DNA of 64,000 bases from Terriglobia bacterium. Lineage in GTDB: Bacteria > Acidobacteriota > Terriglobia > Acidiferrales > UBA7541. The DNA is taken from assembly GCA_020072785.1 (NCBI GenBank), contig JAIQGG010000001.1, positions 682,001-746,000 on the forward strand. Reading direction: 5' to 3'. The notes under the pieces are model-generated. The model was not told where the DNA came from. It saw nothing but the letters and a program-made list of their open reading frames with translations, and made no database searches. The position numbers and the translations under genes are program-made. Positions 21,626 to 30,828 of this stretch are shown piece after piece (positions within the stretch are counted from its first letter, which is position 1; every line of letters starts with the position of its first letter).

Positions 21626-22909
21626 TCAGGAGACGAAGCAGCAGCCAACGCGAACGTTGCCTTCGGGACTGCGCGCGGACCAAACGGCTCGCAGATTCAC
21701 GCGCACCGGGGGCAGAATCGGCACATGCAGGATGGCGAAGACGTTCGGGGGCAGCTCTTCGGGGGAATCGAGCTCGAGGGCGACGCCGCCAAAACCCAGG
21801 TCGAGAACGCGTGCGCGGCGCCCGCCTTGTTCGCCCAGTACGGCGTAGGCATTGGTGCCGGCCATGGTCACGCGCTCGCCTTTGCGCTGCATGCTGTAAC
21901 TGAGCGCCGGGGCCGCAGCTCCGGGGCCTGCGGCCGGAATGCCCGCCGCCGAAATGTCTGGAATTGGAAGTTCTGTGACGAACGGCGCTTCCGTCTTTTC
22001 CGCCGCTTTCTTCGATTCGATGGAAATGGTTTTCGGCGCGGGCGCAGCGCGTTCCGGTGCGGGCCGCTCGTGGACCGCCGCTGCGGGTTGCGCCTCGGCG
22101 GTTGCGCCGCGCAAATGGTTGGCGTGCTTCAGCTGGTAGAGCCGTTCATCGGCCACGCGAATCAGGACGTCGCCCTGATCGCCGTCCTGCGGACAGGTGG
22201 AGATGCCGTGATCCATGCTCACGCGCACGCTCAACTGCAGAGGGCGGACAGCCTCCGCGAAAACGGTCTCGATGCGGCGGCTCAGCGCCAGCGCCTGAGC
22301 TGCGTCCGTCTGCGGAAGAATCAGGGCGAATTCATCGCCGCCGATGCGGAAGGCGGAGTCCGACGAGCGCATGGCTTTGCGCAGGGTGGCGGCCGCGGCG
22401 CGCAGCACCTCATCCCCCTTGGGATGGCCGTGCATATCGTTCACTTCCTTGAAGCGATGCAGATCCAGGATCACCAGCGTCACGGGATGCTCGTAGCGCT
22501 TGGCCCGGGTCATCTCTTTTTCCAGCGATTCGCTGAACAGCCGGCGGTTGTAAAGTCCGGTGAGGGGATCGGTCACGGCGTTGAGCTGCAGTTTTTTCAG
22601 CTCGTCGTATTCGATGACCACCGGCACGCGGATCAGTCCGGCCGTGGAGAGCGCTTCCATGAGCGCGGTCTTCAGAGAAACGGGCCGTCCGAGATGTTCG
22701 GAGAACTGGCGGCGGCTCTTGAGCGCTTCTTCCCAGAGCTGCAGGCACTGGCTTTCGCGAAGTTCGAGGTGCGTAGTCGTGCGGAAGTAGCGCTGCAGAA
22801 ACTGCCCGCGTGCGGGCAGATCGAGCGACTCCAGTGTATCGGCGAGGAGCTCGAGGTACGAGTCCTCAATGGTCAGGCGCGGGGCGACCGCGCCACCTGG
22901 GCTGGGCAT
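21626..22909 (-). CDS. Diguanylate cyclase (GGDEF) with C-terminal PilZ-like domain
   Basis: The protein (about 427 residues) has a helical N-terminal region of about 120 residues, then a GGDEF domain (DPLTGLYNRRLFSESLEKEM ... FRIGGDEFALIL). An RSSD inhibition site sits five residues before GGDEF, so product feedback is likely. After a proline/alanine linker comes a PilZ-like domain (RKGERVTMAG...RARVLDLGFGGVALEL) whose usual DxSxxG is changed to DLGFGG, so c-di-GMP binding there is doubtful. It should make c-di-GMP in the cytoplasm. The start at 22909 is favoured by AGGTGG at good spacing; an ATG at 22936 has its purine tract too close. Confidence 0.88.
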   Translation of the reverse strand: MPSPGGAVAPRLTIEDSYLELLADTLESLDLPARGQFLQRYFRTTTHLELRESQCLQLWEEALKSRRQFSEHLGRPVSLKTALMEALSTAGLIRVPVVIEYDELKKLQLNAVTDPLTGLYNRRLFSESLEKEMTRAKRYEHPVTLVILDLHRFKEVNDMHGHPKGDEVLRAAAATLRKAMRSSDSAFRIGGDEFALILPQTDAAQALALSRRIETVFAEAVRPLQLSVRVSMDHGISTCPQDGDQGDVLIRVADERLYQLKHANHLRGATAEAQPAAAVHERPAPERAAPAPKTISIESKKAAEKTEAPFVTELPIPDISAAGIPAAGPGAAAPALSYSMQRKGERVTMAGTNAYAVLGEQGGRRARVLDLGFGGVALELDSPEELPPNVFAILHVPILPPVRVNLRAVWSARSPEGNVRVGCCFVS

Positions 22910-23180
22910 TAAAGTTTTCCACCTGACGTCCGCCATTCCCTGCGGGGACAGGGGGAGGGCACATCACCTACTGCTTGGAAGCTGCAAACCAGAGTCCAAT
23001 CCTACCAGTTTTCCGAGTAGCCTATAGGGTTCTTCAATTTTATGCCAATCTGCAAATATCTTGCTAGTTATGATGCAGATAGAGCGGGCAAAGTCAGATG
23101 ACCCTGCCGCGCAGACCTCCTGAGCTTTCGCATTTTGAGAACAAAGTTTCCTCTCCAACCGCACCGACGAGAAATATTTT

Positions 23181-23498
23181 CTATCCCAGGGGGCGCAAGA
23201 ATTCCAGTCCAAAAAGACGAACATCGCCTGCCGCTTCCTGACGGAGTACGCGTGCTGAAATCGGGGGAGTTTCGCTGGGGACCATGCTGGATGAGATAGG
23301 CGAGGGCGCAGGGAAAGTTAGCTGTACAGGATGATCCATCTGCAGAGCCCGCGTGCAAGCAATACACGCGCCAGTACCGCTGATATTGAGTGTCTTCGTG
23401 AGTTCGATGAACTCCATCCCCGCCGCATCCGTGCCGCGCAACAAGACGGGAACTTGAAGACGAATTCGCTCTGCTCGACGTCGCTCGGCAGGATTCAA
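23181..23498 (-). CDS. PilZ domain protein
   Basis: A 105-residue single-domain protein. Both c-di-GMP-binding motifs are present: an arginine cluster at the start (AERRRAERIRLQVPV) and NISGTGACI matching the N/DxSxxG pattern. It would act as a c-di-GMP effector. It lies upstream of the GGDEF-PilZ gene in the same direction, with a spacer of about 270 bases. Confidence 0.85.
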   Translation of the reverse strand: MNPAERRRAERIRLQVPVLLRGTDAAGMEFIELTKTLNISGTGACIACTRALQMDHPVQLTFPAPSPISSSMVPSETPPISARVLRQEAAGDVRLFGLEFLRPLG

Positions 23499-23849
23499 AG
23501 GATGCCTTTCGCAATAGAAATCTAAATATAGAATGACATTCTAGTACTCGGGCACTAGTACCAACTCTTGCAGATTTCGTGCCAGAATCGCGCTTCCGGA
23601 GTCATTTATAAACATTGTATTTTCAGTGCATTATCCTATGCCAAGCATCGGGAATGCTAGATGCATGATACTAACCACCCCGGGAACTGCATTTCCTTTC
23701 CCATATTGTGCAAATGGAACGTATTTACCATTGACGTTTGTTGCGGGCGTCTGCGACGATGTGCATCCAGAGACGGGAAAAGATTTACCACTTGAAGCGC
23801 AAAGCGCAAAAATCTCTGTTTTCGTGACGGTGAAGCGGTCAAGACTGCA
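23499..23849. other. Intergenic region upstream of the histidine kinase
   Basis: This 351-base AT-rich spacer separates the leftward PilZ gene from the rightward kinase gene and should carry both promoters. A small frame (GTG 23626 to TGA 23853) overlaps the kinase start by four bases but has no recognisable domain. A short inverted repeat, CTAGTACTCGGGCACTAG, lies at about 23542-23559. No promoter was assigned. Confidence 0.4.
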
Positions 23850-25073
23850 ATGACCTCTCTCCCTACATTACCGGTTGAGCGTGTTTCGCAAGGCCTGCCG
23901 TTAGGCCTGGTCACATCGCTTCTGGATACGCTGGAGAAGCCCCTGCTGGTCATCGAGCGGAGCGGGCGCTTCGTGTTGGCGACCCTGCAGGCACGCCAAT
24001 GCTTGGAAGCGCGGGGGATTGTGGATCTCGCGAGCAAGGATCTTTTTTCACAAATGCTGGGCATCGAACCCAAGGTAATTTTCGAGCAGTTCGAAAGCGG
24101 TGAGCGGGAAGTGAACCTGCATGTGGTAGGCGGGGGAAAAAAGGCCCGCGCGCGCATCCAGTGGCTGCCGGAGCCGGACTGGCTGCTCGTGCAGTTCGAC
24201 CCGCAACCCGAAGCCGCGGAGGTGGAGGAAGGGTCCTCCGTGCTGACCATCCAGGACCTGCTGCAGGAACGCGAAGTGACGTACCGCAACCTGCTGGCGG
24301 CCTATCTGCGGCTGCAGGATGTAAACCGGCAGAAAACGGTGTTCTTGGGTTCAGCGGCGCACGAATTGAAGACGCCCCTGGCAGTCATCAAGGGCTACTA
24401 CGATCTGCTGCTCACCGGCTCTCTGGGGCGGCTGAACGACAAGCAGCGCGAGATTCTCGAGGAATCGAAAGAGAGCTGCGAGCGGCTGGTGCGGCTGGTT
24501 TCCATGTTCCTCAATTATTCCGCGCTGGAAAGCGGCCGGCTGGTGCTGCAGCTGCGGGAGAACGACCTGAAGGATTGTTTGGAAGAGCTGGGCAAGCGCT
24601 GGCAGGAAGCCTTTCAACGCAAGGGCGTGCGCCTGGAAACACAGATCGATTCCGCGCTGCCGGTGTTCCGCTTTGACTATCAGAAGGTGCAACAGGCGGC
24701 GGGCAACTTGCTGGATAATGCGCTCAAGCACACGCCGCCGGGCGGCTGCGTTACGCTGCTGGCCGCGCCGCATTTCTGGGAAAGGCGTCTGGCGGCCAAC
24801 AAGCCGCTTCAGGAGCGCCGCGGCGGGCGCGCGCCGCGGGCCAACAGCGTACAAGTTTCTGTCTCGGATACCGGGCCAGGGCTGGCCGCCGAATTTCATC
24901 AGGAAATATTCGAAGATTTCATGCGCGTGGATCGCAACACGTCGGGCATGGGCCTGGGTCTGGCCATCGCCAAACGGCTGGTGCAGGCGCATCGGGGAAA
25001 GATCTGGGTCGATAGTGAAGCACGGCAGGGCAGTACATTCACCTTTCTCCTGCCCATAGAGCAGGGCCAGTAG
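23850..25073 (+). CDS. Cytoplasmic sensor histidine kinase
   Basis: The 407-residue kinase has an N-terminal PAS-like region (residues 20-120, no membrane helix), a DHp helix pair and an HATPase domain. The phospho-accepting residue is His171 in SAAHELKTPLAVIKGYY. ATP-binding boxes are NLLDNALKHT (N), VSDTGPGL (G1) and GMGLGLAIAKRL (G2). The NtrC-type regulator gene starts 21 bases downstream, so the two form a two-component pair. The kinase senses something inside the cell, but the signal is unknown. Confidence 0.92.
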   Translation: MTSLPTLPVERVSQGLPLGLVTSLLDTLEKPLLVIERSGRFVLATLQARQCLEARGIVDLASKDLFSQMLGIEPKVIFEQFESGEREVNLHVVGGGKKARARIQWLPEPDWLLVQFDPQPEAAEVEEGSSVLTIQDLLQEREVTYRNLLAAYLRLQDVNRQKTVFLGSAAHELKTPLAVIKGYYDLLLTGSLGRLNDKQREILEESKESCERLVRLVSMFLNYSALESGRLVLQLRENDLKDCLEELGKRWQEAFQRKGVRLETQIDSALPVFRFDYQKVQQAAGNLLDNALKHTPPGGCVTLLAAPHFWERRLAANKPLQERRGGRAPRANSVQVSVSDTGPGLAAEFHQEIFEDFMRVDRNTSGMGLGLAIAKRLVQAHRGKIWVDSEARQGSTFTFLLPIEQGQ

Positions 25074-25094
25074 CGCGGTCCCGAGGGAGTAATT

Positions 25095-26546
25095 ATGAGC
25101 ATAGCGGAAAGAATTCTGGTGGTGGACGACGAGCCGAGCATCCGCAAATACTTGCAGACGCTGCTCGAGGTGGACGGCTTCCATGTCGAGACGGTGTGCT
25201 CGGGCAGGGAAGCGCTCGAGAAAGTCAGCACGGGCGAACGGCCGGACTTCATCATTCTCGACGTGCTCATGCCCGAGATGAACGGGATCGAGACGCTCAA
25301 GGAACTGATGCAAGTGGACCGTTCCTTGAACGTTATCATGCTCTCCTGCTCCAACGAAGTGGGCACCGTCGTGGACGCGATCCGCCTGGGAGCTCACGAT
25401 TACCTGACCAAGCCCTTCGAAAAGGGCGAACTCGATGCGGCCATGCTCAAGTGCCGCAAGAAGAAGCAGCTGCACGAGGAGAACCAAGCGCTGCGCGAAT
25501 ATTGCGAACAGCTCACCGAGGACCTCAGCTTCCTGGCCGCCAGCCCGCAGATGGTGCGTATCCGCCAGCAGATCCTGCAGATTGCTCCGGTGGACGTGCC
25601 AGTGTTCATCTGCGGGGAGAGTGGTGTCGGCAAGGAAGTGGTGGCGCGCATGATCCACCTGCGCTCCAAGCGGCGCAATCAGGCCTTCGTCAAAGTAAAT
25701 TGCGCGGCGCTGCCGGGGGAGCTCCTGGAATCGGAACTGTTCGGCTATGAGCAGGGCGCGTTTACCGGAGCGGTGCGCGCCAAGCCCGGCAAGTTCGAGC
25801 TGGCCAACAAGGGCACCATCTTCCTCGACGAAATTGCGGAGATGAGCACGCACCTGCAGGCCAAGCTTCTGCACGTTCTGCAGGATCACCAGTATTCGCG
25901 GCTGGGCGGCCGTCAGGTGGTGGACATGGACGTGCGCGTTCTGGCCGCGACCAATGTGGACGTCCAAGAAGCCATGAAGGACGGGCGCTTCCGCGAGGAT
26001 CTCTATTACCGCCTCAACGTGCTGTCCATCAACGTGCCGCCGTTGCGCGAACGCCAGACGGAAATTCCCCTGCTCTTCCGCCACTTTCTCCAGAAATACG
26101 CCGAGAAATTCGGCAAGACCGCGATCGAGCCGTCGCACTATCTGCTGGAAGCGGCCGCGCGCTATCCGTGGCCGGGCAATCTGCGGGAGCTGGAAAATTT
26201 CGTGAAACGTTACGTCATTCTCGATGATGAGGAAGGCAGCCTGCGCGAGCTGGTCGAGATGTCCACGGCGCGGCAGCGCACCGCGCCGCGCGTGGAAGCA
26301 CCGCCCCCCCGCGAGCAGGGGCTTAAGGCGCTGGTCCGGGGCTTGAAAGACGAAGCGGAGATGGAAGCGATTGCCAACGCCCTGGAAAAGACGCGCTGGT
26401 GCCGCAAGGATGCGGCGAAAATGCTGGGAATCAGTTACAAGGCATTGCTCTACAAGATGCGGCAATTCAATCTGGACACACCGCGGAACCGTCGTGGCGC
26501 CGCGACGGAAGAGACACGGCGCGAGCCGGCGATTCGGAACGTCTAG
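25095..26546 (+). CDS. NtrC-family sigma-54-dependent response regulator
   Basis: The 483-residue protein has three parts. The receiver has Asp56 in FIILDVLMPEMNG and Lys106 in YLTKPF. The AAA+ domain has Walker A CGESGVGKE, the sigma-54 contact loop GAFTGA and FLDEIAEM as Walker B. The third part is a Fis-type helix-turn-helix (CRKDAAKMLGISYKALLYKM). When phosphorylated by the neighbouring kinase it should activate sigma-54 promoters from upstream sites. Candidate target promoters lie at 35629, 40987 and, less surely, on the minus strand at 40808 and 35325. Confidence 0.94.
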   Translation: MSIAERILVVDDEPSIRKYLQTLLEVDGFHVETVCSGREALEKVSTGERPDFIILDVLMPEMNGIETLKELMQVDRSLNVIMLSCSNEVGTVVDAIRLGAHDYLTKPFEKGELDAAMLKCRKKKQLHEENQALREYCEQLTEDLSFLAASPQMVRIRQQILQIAPVDVPVFICGESGVGKEVVARMIHLRSKRRNQAFVKVNCAALPGELLESELFGYEQGAFTGAVRAKPGKFELANKGTIFLDEIAEMSTHLQAKLLHVLQDHQYSRLGGRQVVDMDVRVLAATNVDVQEAMKDGRFREDLYYRLNVLSINVPPLRERQTEIPLLFRHFLQKYAEKFGKTAIEPSHYLLEAAARYPWPGNLRELENFVKRYVILDDEEGSLRELVEMSTARQRTAPRVEAPPPREQGLKALVRGLKDEAEMEAIANALEKTRWCRKDAAKMLGISYKALLYKMRQFNLDTPRNRRGAATEETRREPAIRNV

Positions 26547-27024
26547 CCTTCCCAGTCCGCCGGGTATTGCTCCTTTTAGGCACACGGCGACACTTTATTT
26601 CTTTCCAGCTCGCTTGGGATTACGCTACTGTTCCGTCCCGGTATGGGAAATTTGAGGGTGCCTGCTTGCAAGGAATTTCCCTTCGCTCGCCAGTAATCTT
26701 GCTTGGAGTTCCATGAAAAGAGATTGCGGCGCTGCTTGCGAAAGATAAACACCTTAAGAATTAGTGAGTTAAATTGGATGCGATACTTGAAAATTGGAAG
26801 ATTGCGGAATTGGTCTGAAACGTGCACCTCTCTTTGTAAGTTTTGTGATCTGCGATCCATCCACGGTGACGCCGAAGGCAGGACCTTATAGTGCGGAAAG
26901 TGCACGACGCGAGAGACCGGGGGATAGGCCTCTCGTAGCAGAAGCAATTTGCCAAATGCGGGTAACGCTGATAGAACCTTCGGACAGCGGATGCCACGCT
27001 TAGAGGCGGGGGGATGGACTGGGG
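26547..27024. other. Intergenic region before the PilZ gene
   Basis: A 478-base AT-rich spacer with no credible gene. A weak sigma-54-like match (TGG-N10-GC, 26811-26825) is present but lacks most consensus bases. No terminator with a T tract was found after the regulator gene. Confidence 0.4.
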
Positions 27025-27372
27025 ATGGGCCTGATGACTGAACGTCGTACGGCACGACGCTATGATTTGACTTTGCCGGTCGTCATACGCATTCCGACCG
27101 AGCGCAAGGCGGAGACGCAGCGCGGCAAAACGCGGGATATTTCCACGCGCGGCCTCTATTTCGTGATTGATCAGGACCTCCAAGCCGGTTCCGAACTCGA
27201 CATTACGCTCACGCTCCCGGCTGAGGTTACCCAGGGCTCGGAAGTGCTTGTGCGCGCAATCGGGAAGGTCATCCGCGTCGAGCAACGTCTGGAAGACGGC
27301 AATACACGCATGGGCGTGGCGGCCGTGATCGAACGCTACGACATCATCCGCGGGGAAACTTCCAAGAACTGA
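27025..27372 (+). CDS. PilZ domain protein
   Basis: A 115-residue single PilZ domain. The binding motifs are clear: RRTARRYDLTLPV at the start and RDISTRGLYFVI matching DxSxxG. It is expected to bind c-di-GMP. ATGs at 27025 and 27034 are both possible. It lies between two sigma-54 activator genes, in the same direction. Confidence 0.87.
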   Translation: MGLMTERRTARRYDLTLPVVIRIPTERKAETQRGKTRDISTRGLYFVIDQDLQAGSELDITLTLPAEVTQGSEVLVRAIGKVIRVEQRLEDGNTRMGVAAVIERYDIIRGETSKN

Positions 27373-27768
27373 ACTCCGTTTTATAGCCGGCAGCTCTCTG
27401 CTGGCGTCTGCAGTTCTCTCTTTGCTTCGAGACAACACAAGCAAGGGCTTCCCCTTTCTGCACACTTGCTGTTTGGGGAGTCCGCTCGATTTGGGGATAT
27501 CTCAGGCCTTATCACGGGAATGGCCAGGCTGTCCTGGCAAGGGGAAAGAGAAAAAGCTTCCCAAATCAGGAGCAAATATTTTCTCTGCTGTACCCACAAC
27601 TCGTTCAATTTTTCCGGGATTAGTACTGGGACCACCTTGTCCATTGCACCTGTAACATATAGATAATGCATTCGTTAGCCGATTACGGATCTTGTCTTCA
27701 GTTTTCGAACATGTCCCTCCGGTTGGCCGAATATGTGCATCTTCTCTGGATCAGGCAGATGCCTGTGT
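27373..27768. other. Intergenic region before the second sigma-54 activator
   Basis: A 396-base spacer. I see no gene, no terminator and no confident promoter in it. Confidence 0.4.
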
Positions 27769-28845
27769 ATGCCTACGGAACCCACAACTAGAAGCTGCAG
27801 GGCGGAGCCGATCAGCCAGATCCCTCCGGATGAGGTCCTTTTTGGCTGTTCGGCGGCGATGGCCGAAGTACGGCAGCGCGCCGAAAAGATCTGCAATACC
27901 AATATCCCCGTGCTGCTCAATGGCGATGGCGGGACGGGCAAGGAAGCGCTGGCGCGGTGGATTCACGCGCGCTCTTCCTACCGCAACGGTCAGTTCATCA
28001 AGGTCAACTGCGCGGCCATCCCCGGAACGCTGCTCGAGAGCGAGCTTTTCGGTTACGAGCGGGGCGCGTTCACCGGGGCGCAGGTCAGCAAGTGCGGGCG
28101 CGTAGAACTGGCGCATAACGGCACGCTATTTCTGGATGAGATCGCAGACCTGGATCTGAGTCTGCAAGGCAAGCTTCTGCATTTTCTCCAGGACGGCAGG
28201 TTCACGCGAATCGGCGACAACGAAGAGAGAACCGTAGAGACGCGCATCTTGTGCGCGACGAACAAGGATCTGGAGCGGGAGATAGCCGCGGGCATATTCC
28301 GCGCCGATCTGTTCTACCGCATCAATGGGATGCGGTTGTGGTTGCCGCGGCTGCGCGAGCGCAAGGACGACATTCCGGCGCTTGCGAATTATCTCCGCGC
28401 ATTTTACGAGAAACAGTTCGCCAAAGAATCCCCTCCGTTGAGTGCGGAATTTCTCGCCTATCTGCGGGAGTTGGATTGGCCGGGGAACGTGCGGGAATTG
28501 TCCAACGGAATGGCACGCTATGTCTTGATCGGTCCCGAAGAGGTGATTGCCGAAGAGCCGCCGCGCAAGCGCAGTTTGCGGATGTCCGGCGCGTCTTCCG
28601 AGGCTGCCCCTGTTCCGCTGAAGCACCTTGCGAGGGAAGCGACCCGGGAGATGGAGCGCAATATCATCCTGGAAACGCTGCAAGCCAACCGCTGGAATCG
28701 CCGGAAGACGGCGGAGGCGCTGCAAATCAGTTACCGCGCACTCATCTACAAGATCCGCGATGCCGGGTTGCTGGCGCGGAGCACGGAAGTCCTGGCGGAC
28801 GTACCCGAAAAAAAATCTCCCGCTTCGCAGTCCTCCCGCGACTAA
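27769..28845 (+). CDS. Sigma-54-dependent activator without receiver domain
   Basis: The 358-residue protein goes almost directly into the AAA+ domain after about 25 residues. It keeps the GAFTGA loop (YERGAFTGAQ), the FLDEIADLDLSLQ motif and a Fis-type helix-turn-helix (NRRKTAEALQISYRALIYKI). The Walker A is GDGGTGKE instead of the usual GESGTGKE. With no sensory domain it may be constitutively active, or controlled by its level or a partner protein. The start is taken as ATG 27769; an in-frame start at 27733 is possible. A hairpin terminator overlaps its stop codon. Confidence 0.9.
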   Translation: MPTEPTTRSCRAEPISQIPPDEVLFGCSAAMAEVRQRAEKICNTNIPVLLNGDGGTGKEALARWIHARSSYRNGQFIKVNCAAIPGTLLESELFGYERGAFTGAQVSKCGRVELAHNGTLFLDEIADLDLSLQGKLLHFLQDGRFTRIGDNEERTVETRILCATNKDLEREIAAGIFRADLFYRINGMRLWLPRLRERKDDIPALANYLRAFYEKQFAKESPPLSAEFLAYLRELDWPGNVRELSNGMARYVLIGPEEVIAEEPPRKRSLRMSGASSEAAPVPLKHLAREATREMERNIILETLQANRWNRRKTAEALQISYRALIYKIRDAGLLARSTEVLADVPEKKSPASQSSRD

Positions 28846-28870
28846 CTGTCCCTGAGGACAGTTCCGTTTT
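28844..28870 (+). terminator. Terminator of the receiver-less activator gene
   Basis: AACTGTCC and GGACAGTT pair perfectly around CTGA and are followed by CCGTTTTCTCC. The left arm includes the last two bases of the TAA stop codon. Confidence 0.65.
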
Positions 28871-29143
28871 CTCCCTCTTCGGCAACTCTCTCACGGCTGT
28901 CTTGCGCCATTTTTCTGCGTGAAAAGCCTTGCAAATGCGAACATCCGGGAGTTGCGGAAATTTTCCGAAGTTCAGGAAAAGCGCCGCGCGCCACGCATTG
29001 GAAAATCCTAAGAATTAGGCCGGTACAGCTTCCAGTTCATGCGGACAGGCAGTGTGGCTGTCCCTTAATTGGACGTCTCACCAGTATTTTTCGCAGCTCG
29101 CGGTCCCTTACTCTGCTCACGGCGAGCAGTGGGAGGGAAAGCG

Positions 29144-30817
29144 ATGACGAACCGGGGGCGGTTCAGTCCTGAGAAACGGGACAGAGATCTACGCGCTGGG
29201 AACACCCGTCAACTGCAAGGGCTCGCGCTACTGGGACTGGCTGTATTGCTGCCACTGGTGGTTCTGAGCGGTTGCGTCGGCGTGGCCGGCCAGGGGGTGA
29301 ATCCAGCGGGGGGGCAGGCCGTGATTCAGGCCAGTCCTGCAACTGTAAATTTTGGAAATGTGACCGTGGGGACGAAAAGCAGTTTGCCAGTTACGCTGAG
29401 CAATACAGGCGGTAGCGACCTTACGATTTCGGTGCTCACGCTGAGCGGCGCGTCCTTCAGCGTCTCGGGAATTGCGGCGCCCAAGACCATTTCTGCCGGG
29501 CAGTCGGCCACGATGAACGTGACCTACGCGCCATCGAGTGCGGGGAGCAACTCCGGGTCCATTGTGATCACCAGCAATGATTCGAAGTCTCCTGCGACAA
29601 TTGCGCTTTCGGGAACGGCAACGACCGCGTCTGTGGGGCAACTTACGCTGAGCCCGGCCAGCCTGAATTTCGGGAACGTGAACGTGGGCGGCAGCAGCAC
29701 GCTCACCTCGACATTGACCAATTCCGGGCAGGCTGCCGCCAACATTTCGCAGGTGAACGTTACGGGGACCGGTTTTACGGTAAGCGGCCTGACAGTTCCG
29801 GCGACTTTGAATCCGGGGAATTCCGTGACGTTGCAGGTGAAGTACGCGCCGGGGTCGGCAGGAGCGGCGAGCGGCAGCGTGTCCATCATCAGCGATGCAC
29901 AGGGCTCGCCGACGACCCTCGCGCTATCCGGCACCGGCCTGCAGCCCGGGCTGAGTCTGTTGCCGGCGAGCATCAGTTTTGGCAATGTCGTCGTGGGCAT
30001 GATCAATTCCCAGACGGTAAAGATCACGAACAGCGGGAACGCCAGTCTGACGATTTCCCAGGCCACCCTGACGGGCAGTGGTTTCAGCACCAGCGGGCTG
30101 ACCACGCCGCTCACGCTGGCGGCAGGACAGGCCAGCACGTTTACGGTGCTGTTCGCACCGGCGGCGGCAGGCAGCGTGAGCGGAAGCCTTGCGCTGACCA
30201 GCAACGCGCCGAACTCTCCGGCTTCGATTCCGCTGAGCGGCAGCGGCGTTGCCGCCACCTATACGCTATCGGTCAGTCCGACCAGCTTGAGCTTCGGCAA
30301 CGTCAACACGGGCAGCTCGGCTTCGCAGAGCGTCAGCATCGCGAACACCGGGAACTCGAACGTGACCATTTCGCAGATCAGCGTGTCCGGCGCAGGCTTT
30401 TCTGCAACCGGCGTGGGCGTCCCGGTTACGCTTTCGCCGTCGCAGAAGGTAACGCTGACCATACAATTCAGCCCGTCCGTGGCCGGAAGCGTAAGCGGGA
30501 CGATCTCCGTGGTGAGCAATGCCAGCGGATCGCCGGCGGTGATTTCCGCGAGCGGAACGGGTGTGACTCCGACGGTGGCCCATTCCGTGGCCCTGACGTG
30601 GAATGCCAGCAGCTCGACGATCTCCGGCTATAACGTGTACCGCAGCACGGTGAGCGGAAGTTCTTACGCCAAGGTCAGCTCGACGCTAGTCACCGGATTG
30701 ACCTACACGGATGGGACCGTTCAGAGCGCCCTGACCTACTACTATGTGACGACGGCGGTAGATGCCAGCGGCAACGAGAGCGCCTATTCCAACGAAGCAC
30801 AGGCCGTCATTCCGTAG
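29144..30817 (+). CDS. Choice-of-anchor-D repeat lipoprotein with C-terminal fibronectin type III-like domain
   Basis: A 557-residue surface protein. An Arg-rich N-terminus leads to a membrane segment ending in the lipobox VVLSGC. Four immunoglobulin-like ASPM/SPD-2/Hydin repeats follow, each starting with a phrase such as SPATVNFGNVTVG and holding a TxSNxG strand. The last ~95 residues form a fibronectin type III-like unit (VALTWNASSSTISGYNVYRS ... YYYVTTAVDASGNESAYSNE). The start at 29144 has GGGAGGG in front. A shorter relative is encoded at 39482-40510. It probably acts outside the cell in adhesion or matrix binding, but this is inferred. Confidence 0.85.
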   Translation: MTNRGRFSPEKRDRDLRAGNTRQLQGLALLGLAVLLPLVVLSGCVGVAGQGVNPAGGQAVIQASPATVNFGNVTVGTKSSLPVTLSNTGGSDLTISVLTLSGASFSVSGIAAPKTISAGQSATMNVTYAPSSAGSNSGSIVITSNDSKSPATIALSGTATTASVGQLTLSPASLNFGNVNVGGSSTLTSTLTNSGQAAANISQVNVTGTGFTVSGLTVPATLNPGNSVTLQVKYAPGSAGAASGSVSIISDAQGSPTTLALSGTGLQPGLSLLPASISFGNVVVGMINSQTVKITNSGNASLTISQATLTGSGFSTSGLTTPLTLAAGQASTFTVLFAPAAAGSVSGSLALTSNAPNSPASIPLSGSGVAATYTLSVSPTSLSFGNVNTGSSASQSVSIANTGNSNVTISQISVSGAGFSATGVGVPVTLSPSQKVTLTIQFSPSVAGSVSGTISVVSNASGSPAVISASGTGVTPTVAHSVALTWNASSSTISGYNVYRSTVSGSSYAKVSSTLVTGLTYTDGTVQSALTYYYVTTAVDASGNESAYSNEAQAVIP

Positions 30818-30828
30818 CCTTTAATGGT

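Noticed and set aside
23626-23853. 75-codon frame ending in an ATGA overlap with the histidine kinase
   Set aside because: No domain, no ribosome site and an unusual composition. It is more likely promoter DNA than a gene.
26811-26825. Sigma-54-like TGG-N10-GC before the 27025 PilZ gene
   Set aside because: Only the GG and GC cores fit. The rest of both halves is off consensus and the site is about 200 bases from the gene.
30754-30761. GGCGGTAG inside the repeat-lipoprotein gene
   Set aside because: It lies near the 3' end of a coding sequence, far from any operon start, and is followed by ATG rather than CNT.
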